Assembly (NCBI RefSeq): GCF_900091595.1
Contig: NZ_FMCW01000027.1
Span: 62,001 to 126,000 of the forward strand
DNA: 64,000 nt
Direction of reading: 5' to 3'
Origin: Micromonospora haikouensis
GTDB lineage: Bacteria > Actinomycetota > Actinomycetes > Mycobacteriales > Micromonosporaceae
Position numbers and translations under genes: made by a program. The notes below the pieces were generated by a model. It did not search any database, was not told where the DNA came from, and worked only from the letters and a program-made list of their open reading frames with translations. Of the stretch, positions 1 through 10,639 are shown piece after piece. Position 1 is the stretch's first letter; every line of letters begins with the position of its first letter.

Positions 1-278
1 GGGGCGGCGGCCTTCGCGGCGGCGACGGCGGCGCGGGCGTCGTCGTGGGTGGCGTGGCCGGTGACGCCGAGCACGTGCGCGTGCCGGTGCGGCTGGACGA
101 CGTCGATCGGGTCGCCGCCGGCCATTCGCTGCTCGCCGGCGATGGTCATCGGCAGGTCGATCCGCTCGGCGGCCAGCTCGGCCAGCCTCCGCTGGAGCCG
201 TTCCCGGTCGACGCCGCCCGGCTCGTAGGTGCGGACCGGCTCGTTGTGCGGCTCGGGTACGGAGAACACGGCGTCCAT
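1..278 (-). CDS. pruA: 1-pyrroline-5-carboxylate dehydrogenase, N-terminal part
   Basis: Only the first 92 codons lie in the window; the gene runs off the left edge. The protein begins MDAVFSVPEPHNEPVRTYEP and continues with an ERIDLPMTIAG stretch and a VVQPHRH segment, which is the N-terminal signature of the actinobacterial L-glutamate gamma-semialdehyde dehydrogenase (ALDH superfamily). This enzyme oxidises pyrroline-5-carboxylate to glutamate in proline catabolism. The ATG at 278 is preceded by AGGAG at suitable spacing. The catalytic part is outside the window, so activity cannot be judged. Confidence 0.82.
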   Translation of the reverse strand, partial: MDAVFSVPEPHNEPVRTYEPGGVDRERLQRRLAELAAERIDLPMTIAGEQRMAGGDPIDVVQPHRHAHVLGVTGHATHDDARAAVAAAKAAA

Positions 279-484
279 CAGCGCTCCTGGCGATCTCGAC
301 AGCGGTGGCGAAACCGGACCCGCGGGCGGCCGGCCGGGTGACCGGACGCCGGGGCACCGCGCGGTGTACCGGTCGCGGCGGCGGGACCTGCGCCGATTCT
401 TCCACGGGCCGGCTCCTGTCCCGCTCCGGCGGCCGGGCCGGCCTGCGCCGTCCGGCCTCTGCGCCGCATGATCGACTCCATGCC

Positions 485-528
485 GGCGACATGGGGGCAT
501 CCCCGCCGCAGGACACCCCCATGTCGCC
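485..528. repeat. Perfect 13-bp inverted repeat
   Basis: GGCGACATGGGGG at 485-497 is exactly complementary to CCCCCATGTCGCC at 516-528, with an 18-base spacer. It lies in the roughly 375-bp stretch between the divergent pruA and membrane-protein genes, where I see no other gene. No T-tract follows, so it could be an operator or an RNA hairpin. A short tandem repeat of GGCGGGCCC lies just downstream, near 549-571. Confidence 0.5.
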
Positions 529-655
529 GACCTGGCGAGCCCGCCCGGCGGCGGGCCCGGCGGCGGGCCCGGCGCGTACCCTGGATGGCCGGTGACCAGC
601 CCGCCGCGTCCCGGCAGCGCCGGCGCGGGCCCGGGCGCCCGTCGAAGGGGAGACG

Positions 656-1714
656 ATGAGCAACCAGCCCGGCAGCTCCACGGCCGAGGAGCCGGACCAG
701 CCGGTGGAGACCGACCCGGCCGCCGAGCGGGAGCCGGCGGCCGAGTCTCTCCAGGCCACCGGGGGCACGATCGCCCGCGCCCCGGGAGCGGCCGTGCTCG
801 CGCTGCTGGCGGTCGGCTGGCTGGCGGCGATGCTCTGGTCGACCCGGGCGGCGATCACCTCCGCCCAGGCGGGCGTCACCGCGATCAGCCTCTCCGCGTT
901 CGCGCTGCCCGGGGTGATCTCGGCCGCGCTGGTGGCCGGCGCGGCGGTCGCCCTGGCGGTGACGAACCTGCTGGCCCGGCGCGGCGTGGACCGGGCCACC
1001 CTGCGGTTCGTCGTCGCCACGGGCGTCGGCCTGCTCGTCGGGCTCGCCGCCGCCGTGGTGATCAACCTGACCTACTTCGACAACGCGACCACCAACGTCA
1101 TCGCGGGCACCGCCGCGGCGGCGGCGACCATCGGCGGCGCGGTGGCCGGTGCCGGCAACGCCCGGGTGGCCGGGGCGGTGGTCGCCGCCGCGCTCGGGGC
1201 GCTGGTGTTCGTGGTGGCGTTCAGCCGGGCCCGGGATCCCCTGTTCGACCTGTTCGGGGCGGGCGACACCCAGGAGTCCCTGGTCACCGCCGCGAAGTGG
1301 GTGTCGCGGACGGAGTCGCTGCTCGCCGGCCTGCTGGCGGGGCTGCTCGCCTTCGCGTACCTGACCTGGGCCCGGCGCCGCGCCCGGCGGAGTGACCCGG
1401 CGGCGGGCGACGTCCGCTGGCCCGGCTACCTGCTGGCCGGGGCCGGTCCCGGCCTGCTCCTGCTGCTCGCCGAGGTCGTCATCCGGATCGGCGGGCGGTC
1501 CCTGCTCGACCTGGCCGGCGCGCTGAGCGAGGCGGACTCCGTCGCGCAGACCTCGCTGGGCACCTCCCGGATCGACAACGGCATCTGGGTGCTCTTCGTC
1601 GGCGCGCTCACCGCGCTGATCGCCTTCGGCCGCACCCTCGGCCCGACGCCCGACGACGAGGCCGCCGGGGAGGACGACGAGGCGGAGGCCGTGGAGGCGA
1701 GCGCCGACCGCTGA
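656..1714 (+). CDS. Actinobacterial multi-pass membrane protein
   Basis: A 352-residue protein of unknown function. It has an acidic, proline- and glutamate-rich N-terminal tail of about 45 residues. About seven or eight hydrophobic segments follow, including AAVLALLAVGWLAAMLW, a GVGLLVGLAAAVVINL helix and GALVFVVAFS. A short R/A-rich cytoplasmic loop (ARRRARRS) separates the halves. The tail ends with a strongly acidic patch of D and E residues. AAGGGGAGACG precedes the ATG. It stands alone, divergent from pruA. No catalytic motif is visible; coding is supported by the hydrophobicity pattern and the codon bias. Confidence 0.8.
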   Translation: MSNQPGSSTAEEPDQPVETDPAAEREPAAESLQATGGTIARAPGAAVLALLAVGWLAAMLWSTRAAITSAQAGVTAISLSAFALPGVISAALVAGAAVALAVTNLLARRGVDRATLRFVVATGVGLLVGLAAAVVINLTYFDNATTNVIAGTAAAAATIGGAVAGAGNARVAGAVVAAALGALVFVVAFSRARDPLFDLFGAGDTQESLVTAAKWVSRTESLLAGLLAGLLAFAYLTWARRRARRSDPAAGDVRWPGYLLAGAGPGLLLLLAEVVIRIGGRSLLDLAGALSEADSVAQTSLGTSRIDNGIWVLFVGALTALIAFGRTLGPTPDDEAAGEDDEAEAVEASADR

Positions 1715-1765
1715 GGGGTGCGCCGGGCGGCAGCGGACCGGCGGGGCGGCCGGGCGCGACGCGGG

Positions 1766-2275
1766 TCAGGAGGCGGCGCGGAGGAGCTGCTCCAGCTCGG
1801 TGACGTCGTACCACTCCAGCTCGTGGTCCTCCGCGCCGTCGACGGTGAACTGGGCGTCCGGGTCGCCGGCCAGGGCCTCGGCGGCCACGGCGGCGGCGGC
1901 CGACACGTCGGCGACCGCGTCGTCGCCGTCCACGTGCAGGGCGGCGACGGCCGACACCGGCACCGGGCGCACCAGCCGCACGGCGCTGGAGCCGAGCACG
2001 TCGTCGGTGCGGCGCAGCGCGGCGGCCGGCACGTCGACCGAGATCACCACCCGGCGGCGGGGCGCGGCCGGGTCGTCGCGCAGCAGGAGCAGGGCGTCCT
2101 GGGCGGCGCGGGTGAAGGCGACGTACTCCAGCTCCTCCTCGTCGCCCTCGGCGTACCACTCGCGCAGGGCGGGGGTGACGGCGTGGGCGTCCGTCTCGGG
2201 CAGCCCCTGCTCGGGCAGGCGGGCGAGCATGGGCACGATCGCCGGCACGTACACCCGGACAAGCTCGTCGTTCAC
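1766..2275 (-). CDS. DUF6912-type conserved actinobacterial protein
   Basis: A 169-residue protein starting [20 protein letters not shown], which resembles a small actinobacterial family (DUF6912, from memory) often found near the excisionase-type HTH gene and secA. The GTG at 2275 is chosen because GGAGGGAGACC precedes it; the frame stays open to 2464 but that extension lacks family sequence. The body contains [14 protein letters not shown] and VVISVDVP and ends with [12 protein letters not shown]. No catalytic or membrane features are evident and the function is unknown. Confidence 0.75.
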   Translation of the reverse strand: MNDELVRVYVPAIVPMLARLPEQGLPETDAHAVTPALREWYAEGDEEELEYVAFTRAAQDALLLLRDDPAAPRRRVVISVDVPAAALRRTDDVLGSSAVRLVRPVPVSAVAALHVDGDDAVADVSAAAAVAAEALAGDPDAQFTVDGAEDHELEWYDVTELEQLLRAAS

Positions 2276-2440
2276 CGGTGGTCTCCCTCCGCCTCCGGGC
2301 CGACGTGCGTGGGCCCGGGCGCCGATCATGCCGTACGCCGTGACCGTCATACACCGCGCACCCGGCCGGCGGGAAGCTGCCGCGCGGACCGTCCCGGTGG
2401 CGCGTCGGCCGGCACGGGGCGGCGTTGTCGGCAGTGGGTG

Positions 2441-2460
2441 GCAAACTGAAGCAAACGATC
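2441..2460. promoter_or_regulatory. GCAAAC direct repeat upstream of the HTH gene
   Basis: GCAAAC occurs at 2441 and 2451, exactly one helical turn apart, 19 bases before the GTG start of the small HTH gene. The same word in the same 10-bp phasing recurs before the next gene at 2770-2791. Direct repeats phased on the helix are the kind of site used by BldC/MerR-like single-domain DNA-binding proteins. This is inference from pattern. Confidence 0.45.
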
Positions 2461-2478
2461 CCAACCCCGGGAGATTCC

Positions 2479-2706
2479 GTGGAGCCGAGGTTCCTGCTGC
2501 TCTCCGACGTGGCCGCCGAGCTCAACGTGTCGGACTCGCAGGTCTACCACATGGTGCGCAGCGGCGAGCTGCCCGCGATCAAGATCGGCGGCCGGGGGCA
2601 GTGGCGCGTCGAGCGGGCCCGGCTGGAGGAGTACATCCAGCGCAAGTACGCCGAGACCGCCGAGTGGGTCCGGGGCAACCCGCTGACCGACCGCGACCCG
2701 GAGTAG
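2479..2706 (+). CDS. Small excisionase/BldC-type winged-HTH DNA-binding protein
   Basis: A 75-residue single-domain protein. [20 protein letters not shown] is the [22 protein letters not shown] is the wing and final helix, and a short acidic tail follows. This is the MerR-like 'excisionase' fold used as a stand-alone transcription factor in actinomycetes, not a phage excisionase here, because no integrase is nearby. The GTG at 2479 follows GGGAG; a TTG at 2425 would add 18 residues across the GCAAAC repeat. It is syntenic with secA and the Rv3235-family gene in related genomes. Autoregulation through the GCAAAC repeats is my inference. Confidence 0.8.
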   Translation: MEPRFLLLSDVAAELNVSDSQVYHMVRSGELPAIKIGGRGQWRVERARLEEYIQRKYAETAEWVRGNPLTDRDPE

Positions 2707-2769
2707 CCTCCCCGCACCCCACGCCATTGACCGGGGCCGCTGCGTGGCCGAGAATCGAGGCTGTCGAAG

Positions 2770-2791
2770 GCAAACGAAGGCAAACGCAAAC
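2770..2791. promoter_or_regulatory. Triple GCAAAC repeat upstream of the Rv3235-family gene
   Basis: GCAAAC starts at 2770, 2780 and 2786. The first two are 10 bp apart, as in the repeat at 2441-2460 before the HTH gene. It ends 13 bases before the ATG at 2805, so it overlaps where a promoter or leader would be. A likely binding site for the same regulator. Confidence 0.45.
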
Positions 2792-2804
2792 ATCGGGGGT
2801 TGCG

Positions 2805-3407
2805 ATGATCGAGTCCCGCCGGCCCGGTCCCGTCCGTCCCCCGGTGCGGGTGCGCCCCGCGCCGCCGCTCGACCCGCCCTTCCTGGAGGAGCCGGCCGAG
2901 GGCTTCCCCCGCCCGGTCGCCGCTCAGCTGGCCCTCGACCTGTTCGAGGCGCACCGGCTCGCCCCGCGCCGGCCCACCGGCCGGCCGCACGACCCGCGCC
3001 CCACCCCCGGCGGCCCCGGCCGGGCCACCCCGGCCGCCCCGCCGCCGTCCGCGCTGGTGACCGCCACCCCGGAGGCCACCCGGGCCGCCCAGCGATTCGT
3101 CGCCACCTGCCTGGAGATCGTCAACGGCTACCGGCCACCCGGGCAGATCCGCCCGCTGACCGAGCCTGGCCGGGCGGCCGACGTGGCGCAGGAGCTGGCC
3201 ACGGCCGCCGCACACACCGGCCCGGTGCGCCGCCGCTCGACCCGCCCCACCGTGCGGCTGCGCCGGCTGCGGGTCTGCGAACCCCGCCCGGCCGCCGTGG
3301 AGGCCGCCGCCGTCCTGACCGCCGCCACCGGCCGCACCTGGGCGATGGCGCTGCGCCTGGAGCACCGCCGGGGGCGCTGGCTGTGCACCGCCCTCCAGGT
3401 CCTCTGA
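2805..3407 (+). CDS. Rv3235-family alanine/proline/arginine-rich protein
   Basis: A 200-residue protein with a low-complexity P/R-rich N-terminal half. The C-terminal half is conserved: RFVATCLEIVNGYRPPGQIR, a PTVRLRRLRVCEPR strand, and the end WAMALRLEHRRGRWLCTALQ. This matches the Rv3235 family, small proteins encoded next to secA in mycobacteria and streptomycetes, possibly with an SnoaL/NTF2-like fold at the C-terminus. The function is unknown. The ATG at 2805 was chosen because the GCAAAC repeat lies immediately upstream; the GGGGG tract at 2795-2799 is a weak ribosome site. It converges with secA across a strong hairpin. Confidence 0.77.
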   Translation: MIESRRPGPVRPPVRVRPAPPLDPPFLEEPAEGFPRPVAAQLALDLFEAHRLAPRRPTGRPHDPRPTPGGPGRATPAAPPPSALVTATPEATRAAQRFVATCLEIVNGYRPPGQIRPLTEPGRAADVAQELATAAAHTGPVRRRSTRPTVRLRRLRVCEPRPAAVEAAAVLTAATGRTWAMALRLEHRRGRWLCTALQVL

Positions 3408-3550
3408 AGTCAGCGCCGGTGCTCCCACTCCCCGCCGGGGTGAAGCCCCATGATCGTCTGCGGTTTCCTGGCGAACCCGGGTCCGGCGTGTCGTCTCACA
3501 CACCAGCAGGCGATCACGCTGGGCGGCGGAGCCCGCCGACGCGGACGCGG

Positions 3551-3580
3551 ACGGGCCCCGGCGTTCTCGCCGGGGCCCGT
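3551..3580. terminator. Bidirectional hairpin between Rv3235-family gene and secA
   Basis: ACGGGCCCCGGCG (3551-3563), loop TTCT, then CGCCGGGGCCCGT (3568-3580): a perfect 13-bp stem between two converging genes. There is no T-tract, which is usual for actinomycete terminators. Confidence 0.7.
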
Positions 3581-3595
3581 CGGTGTCGCGGTGGG

Positions 3596-6514
<2,919 letters not shown>

Positions 6515-6676
6515 GGATCAACGCTCCCCTAGACAGTCTCGACCCATCGTAGGCGCTTCGTCGGCCCGATGGTCACTGGTGGCGGCGGTCTGATCGGCGA
6601 GAAACCGACATAACACTCCGACCGCCGGCCGGGCGGCGGGATATCCGGTTACGCCCAGCGCGAAAGATCCGGCACG

Positions 6677-7873
6677 ATGGCTCGGGTGGAACCCGTGGAG
6701 CTCACCGAGGACGGCCTGCTGCTGCGACCCTGGCGGGCGGCCGATGCGGACGCCGTGCACCGGGCCTGCCAGGATCCGGACATCCAGCGCTGGACCACCG
6801 TACCGCGCCCGTACCTGCCGGACCACGCCCGCGCCTTCGTCGGCGAGATCAGCGCCGGGGACTGGCGGGCCGGGACCCGCGCGCCGTTCGCCGTCTGCGA
6901 CGCCGCCACCGGCGAGCTGCTCGCCTCCTGCGGGCTGGTCTCGGTGGACCGGACGACGGACACCGGCGAGGTCGGCTACTGGGTCGCGCCGTGGGCCCGG
7001 GGCCGGGGCGTCGCCACCCGGGCCACCCGGGCCCTCGCCCGCTGGGCGTTCGACGCGCTCGGGCTGCGCCGGCTGATCTGGCAGGCCGAGATCGGCAACC
7101 ACGCCTCCCGGCTGGCCGCGCTGCGCGCCGGCTTCCGGATCGAGGGCGAACTGCGGCTGGCCGACCCGTCGCCGGGCGGGCGGCGGGAGGGCTGGATCGG
7201 CTCCCTGTTCCCCGAAGAGCTGCCCGCGCCGGGCGCGCCCGGGCCGGCCGGGCCGGACACCCTCGACGCCCGCCGGGCCGGCGTCTTCGGCCGGGGGCAG
7301 CCCACCCTGTTCGCCACCGTCGCCGGGCGGGAGCTGCGGCTGCGGCCGATCGAGGAGGGCGACCTCGACGCGATCACCGAGACCTGCCGGGACCCGCACA
7401 CGGTCGAGTGGACCACGGTGCCGGCCCCGTACGAGCGGGCGGACGCCGAGGGGTTCAGGCGCGACGTCGCCGACGCGGCCTGGGCGCGCGGCACCGGCGC
7501 GTACTTCACCGTCGCCGACGACGAAGACCGGTACGTCGCCTCGGTCGACCTGCGGCTCGCCGCCGCCGACCCGGTGCAGGGCATGGTCGGCTTCATGACC
7601 GCGCCGCACGCCCGGGGCCGGGGGTACATGCCGGCCGCCACCGCCGCCCTGGCCGCCTGGGGCTTCACCACCCTCGGCCTGGCCCGCGTCGAGTGGCGCG
7701 CGCTCGTCGGCAACACCGCCTCCCGCCGGGTCGCCGAGAAGGCGGGGTTCACCATGGAGGGCACCGCCCGGGGCTTCCTGCCCACCCGCGCCGGCACCCG
7801 GGCCGACGCCTGGGTCGCGTCGCTGCTGCCCGGGGACCTGGCCGCGCCCACGCCGCCCGGGGGCGGGCGGTGA
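6677..7873 (+). CDS. Tandem GNAT N-acetyltransferase (two domains)
   Basis: A 398-residue protein carrying two RimJ/RimL-type GNAT domains. The first (about 1-170) has LRPWRAADADAVHRACQDP and the acetyl-CoA loop GYWVAPWARGRGVATRATRA. The second (about 215-390) has LRLRPIEEGDLDAITETCRD and a degenerate loop FMTAPHARGRGYMPAATAAL. Such enzymes acetylate protein N-termini, antibiotics or small amines; the substrate is unknown. It overlaps the next gene by four bases (GTGA), so the two are translationally coupled. It diverges from secA with a 162-bp spacer. Confidence 0.88.
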   Translation: MARVEPVELTEDGLLLRPWRAADADAVHRACQDPDIQRWTTVPRPYLPDHARAFVGEISAGDWRAGTRAPFAVCDAATGELLASCGLVSVDRTTDTGEVGYWVAPWARGRGVATRATRALARWAFDALGLRRLIWQAEIGNHASRLAALRAGFRIEGELRLADPSPGGRREGWIGSLFPEELPAPGAPGPAGPDTLDARRAGVFGRGQPTLFATVAGRELRLRPIEEGDLDAITETCRDPHTVEWTTVPAPYERADAEGFRRDVADAAWARGTGAYFTVADDEDRYVASVDLRLAAADPVQGMVGFMTAPHARGRGYMPAATAALAAWGFTTLGLARVEWRALVGNTASRRVAEKAGFTMEGTARGFLPTRAGTRADAWVASLLPGDLAAPTPPGGGR

Positions 7874-8994
7874 GCGCGCCCCGGCTGCCCGGCACCGTGG
7901 AGGGCGACGGGGTGCGACTGCGGCCGTACCGCGTCGGGGACGTGCCGGACGTCGCGGCGGCCTGCGCCGACCCGCTCACCCAGCGGTTCATCTCCGGCAT
8001 GCCCAGCCCGTACACGGAGGCCGACGCCCGGTGGTGGGTGACCGAGGGCGCCCCGGCGGCCCGGGCCGCCGGCGGGGCCTCGTACGCGATCGGGGACCCG
8101 GCCACCGACCGGCTGCTCGGCGGCGCGGGCCTGGGCAACCTGGTGCCGGTGCGGGGTCAGGCGGAGCTGGGCTACTGGGTCGCGCCGTGGGCGCGGGGTC
8201 GCGGCGTGGCCACGGCCGCGACCCGGGCGCTCGCGGCGGCGGCCTTCGCGCACGGCACGGCCCGCCTGGAGCTGCTCACCCACCCGGAGAACACGGCCAG
8301 CCAGCGGGTCGCGCTCGCCGCCGGGTTCCGGCACGAGGGGGTACGCCGGGCGGCGAACCTGGCGCGCGGCGGCGGCCGGCAGGACCTGGTCTGCTGGGTA
8401 CGCCTGGTCGACGACCCGCCCGGCCCGGTGCCCCGCCTCCTGCCGGACCTGCCCGGCGGCCGGCTCACCGACGGGGTGGTGACCGTGCGCCCGGTCGGGC
8501 CCGACGACGCGGAGGCGCTGTTCGCGCTGCACAGCCTGCCCGAGGTCGTCGCGAACCGGGTGCCCCCGCGCGCCCCGACGCCCGCCGACGTCGAGCGGCG
8601 CTGCCGGCTGGCCGGCACCCGCTGGCTGGCCGGGGAGGCGGCCGACCTGGCCATCGTGGACGCGCACACCGGCGAGCTGGCCGGCGGGTGCATGCTCTAC
8701 CACGACGAGCAGGCGACCGGGCAGGCGATGGTCGGCTTCAGCCTGCTGCCCGCCGGGCGGGGGCGGGGGCTGGCCACCCGGGCGGTGCGCCTGGTCACGG
8801 GGTGGGCGTTCGACGGGGTGGGGCTGGCCCGGGTCTGGGCGGGCACCCGGCCGGAGAACGCGGCCTCGCAGCGGGTCCTGGAGCGGGCCGGCTTCACCCG
8901 GGAGGGCCTCCTGCGCGGCCGGCTGCCCGGCCCCGACGGCACCCGCGTCGACTCGGTCCAGTACGCCCGGCTCGCCACTGACGAGCCCCGCTGA
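7870..8994 (+). CDS. Second tandem GNAT N-acetyltransferase
   Basis: A 374-residue protein, again with two GNAT domains. Domain one (about 8-175) has RPYRVGDVPDVAAACADP and GYWVAPWARGRGVATAATRA. Domain two (about 195-365) has VRPVGPDDAEALFALHS and GFSLLPAGRGRGLATRAVRL. The GTG start at 7870 shares GTGA with the stop of the preceding gene. Both genes repeat the motif order of RimJ/RimL-like acetyltransferases, so one transcript encodes four GNAT domains, suggesting duplication and divergence. Targets are unknown. Transcription ends at the hairpin at 9001-9036. Confidence 0.88.
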   Translation: MSAPRLPGTVEGDGVRLRPYRVGDVPDVAAACADPLTQRFISGMPSPYTEADARWWVTEGAPAARAAGGASYAIGDPATDRLLGGAGLGNLVPVRGQAELGYWVAPWARGRGVATAATRALAAAAFAHGTARLELLTHPENTASQRVALAAGFRHEGVRRAANLARGGGRQDLVCWVRLVDDPPGPVPRLLPDLPGGRLTDGVVTVRPVGPDDAEALFALHSLPEVVANRVPPRAPTPADVERRCRLAGTRWLAGEAADLAIVDAHTGELAGGCMLYHDEQATGQAMVGFSLLPAGRGRGLATRAVRLVTGWAFDGVGLARVWAGTRPENAASQRVLERAGFTREGLLRGRLPGPDGTRVDSVQYARLATDEPR

Positions 8995-9000
8995 ACGGAT

Positions 9001-9036
9001 CCGCCCCGCTGGCCCGTGGACGGGTCAGCGGGGCGG
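9001..9036. terminator. Bidirectional hairpin between GNAT operon and hpf
   Basis: CCGCCCCGCTGGCCCGT (9001-9017) pairs with ACGGGTCAGCGGGGCGG (9020-9036), a 17-bp stem with one G-U pair between convergent genes. No T-tract. Confidence 0.7.
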
Positions 9037-9052
9037 CCGTCGGATCAGGTGG

Positions 9053-9682
9053 TCAGGTGTCGAGGGAGATGATGCCGTAGTCGTAGGCGTGTCGCCGGTA
9101 GACGACGCTGGGGCGGCCGGACTCCTTGTCGTGGAACAGGTAGAAGTCGTGCCCGACCAGTTCCATCTGGAACAACGCGTCGTCGACCGTCATCGGCTCG
9201 GCGGGGTGGACCTTCGCCCGGGCGATGTGCCACGGCTGGTCGTCGGGTTCCTCCTCGAACCGCTCGGCGACGGCCGTGGCCGTGCCGGCGCCGTCGAGGG
9301 CCGCGACGGGTGCCCCGAGGCCGGCGACCGGCAGGTCGGCCGTGGCCGCCGCCACGGAGATCGGCGCGTGCCGCCCCCGGTGGACCCGGCGGCGGTCCGC
9401 CGCGCGGCGCAGCCGGTTGTCCAGCTTGGCGATCGCGGCGTCGAGCGCGCTGTAGAAATCGTCGGTGCAGGCCTCGGCCCGAATCACCGGACCACGGGAA
9501 ACGCACGTTATCTCGACCCGCTGGCAATGGTCGGACTGGCGCGGATTGCGCTCGTGGAACAACTCGACATCGACGCGAATAAGCTTGTGATCGTAACGTT
9601 CGATCTTTGCGAGCTTCTCGGCTACGTGCACCCGGTAATGATCCGGGACCTCGACGTTGCGGCCCTTGACCACGATGTCCAC
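9053..9682 (-). CDS. hpf: Long-form ribosome hibernation promoting factor
   Basis: A 209-residue long HPF. The N-terminal S30AE/YfiA domain (1-105) begins VDIVVKGRNVEVPDHYR and includes VDVELFHERNP and DDFYSALDAAIAKLDNRLRR. The C-terminal dimerisation domain has ALFQMELVGHDFYLFHDKES and VVYRRHAYDYGIISL. Long HPFs dimerise ribosomes into inactive 100S particles. The GTG at 9682 follows GGGAGGTCAC; the frame is open further upstream but without family sequence. It lies between comF and secA, as in mycobacteria, with about 250 bp upstream likely holding its promoter. Confidence 0.93.
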   Translation of the reverse strand: MDIVVKGRNVEVPDHYRVHVAEKLAKIERYDHKLIRVDVELFHERNPRQSDHCQRVEITCVSRGPVIRAEACTDDFYSALDAAIAKLDNRLRRAADRRRVHRGRHAPISVAAATADLPVAGLGAPVAALDGAGTATAVAERFEEEPDDQPWHIARAKVHPAEPMTVDDALFQMELVGHDFYLFHDKESGRPSVVYRRHAYDYGIISLDT

Positions 9683-9934
9683 GTGACCTCCCTTGTTCGG
9701 ACGGTCTTCGATCCGGAAATCCCGGCCGGCTCGCCTTCTGGGAGACCCCACGCTCGGCGTCGACCGGGTCAGTGCGGCTACGCCTCCTCTCACCGCCGGG
9801 AGCGGGTGGGAATGCCTTCCTACCCCCGACACGAAAACGCTAACCCCTGTTCGCCCGGCAGTCACCCCCCAACGCGCAAAGCCTCAGAATTTTCACAGCT
9901 GACACACGGTCGGGTGAATCAGAAACACGTTGAG

Positions 9935-10639
9935 TCACGGAAGCCGACGTTTCTCCGTGGCCGCGAGAACGGCGGCGACCGATGGTGACAGGCCGGTCGC
10001 GGTGAGCACCCGCGCGGCGGCGGCCAGCGTGACGCCGGTGGTGACGATGTCGTCGAGCAGTACGACCACCGGCGGCGGCGAGCCGGCGCGGACCGGGGGC
10101 GCGGCCACTCCCGGCCGGGCCCGGAACGCCGACTCCGCCGCCCGGGCCCGGCCCGCGCTGTCCAGGGTCGCCGAGTCCGGCCGGGGCAGCGCCCGCAGCG
10201 GCCGGACCACCCGGGCGGGCCAGCCGGCCCCGGTGAGCCGGGCCGCCGCGTGCCGGGCCAGCCGGCCGAGGTGGTCGCCGTAGCGGGCGCGGGCCGCCGC
10301 CGCGGTGTCCGGCACCGGGACCAGCAGCACCGGCCGCGCCGCGCCGACCGCGCCGGCCACCACCTCGGCGAGCAGCCCACCCAGCGGCCGGGCCAGCCCG
10401 TGCCGGCCCCGTTCCTTGTACGCCAGCAGCGCCTCCCGCAGCGCCCCGCCGTACGGGCCCAGCGCCACGCATGGGGGCAGCCCCGGCGGGGCGGGGGTGG
10501 GGCGTACCGGCCGGGGGCGCAGCGCCGCCAGGGTGGCCACGCAGCCGGGGCAGAACCCCTGCCGGGCCGCCCGGTGCTCGCGGCAACCGGCGCACTCCAC
10601 GGGCAGCACCAGGTCGGTCAGGTCCGCCCAGAGGCGCAT
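9935..10639 (-). CDS. comF: ComF-type phosphoribosyltransferase-fold protein
   Basis: A 234-residue ComF/GntX-family protein. A zinc-finger-like C16-x2-C19 and C30-x2-C33 pair sits at the N-terminus, and the PRPP-binding motif VVVLLDDIVTTGVTL lies near the C-terminus. In competent bacteria ComF acts in DNA uptake; in actinomycetes its role is unclear. The ATG at 10639 overlaps the lpqB stop by one base (TGATG), so it is the last gene of the mtrA-mtrB-lpqB-comF operon. Confidence 0.88.
   Translation of the reverse strand: MRLWADLTDLVLPVECAGCREHRAARQGFCPGCVATLAALRPRPVRPTPAPPGLPPCVALGPYGGALREALLAYKERGRHGLARPLGGLLAEVVAGAVGAARPVLLVPVPDTAAAARARYGDHLGRLARHAAARLTGAGWPARVVRPLRALPRPDSATLDSAGRARAAESAFRARPGVAAPPVRAGSPPPVVVLLDDIVTTGVTLAAAARVLTATGLSPSVAAVLAATEKRRLP

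Noticed and set aside
2479-2706. Prophage excisionase
   Set aside because: The fold is excisionase-like, but no integrase, attachment site or phage gene is near and the neighbourhood is core.
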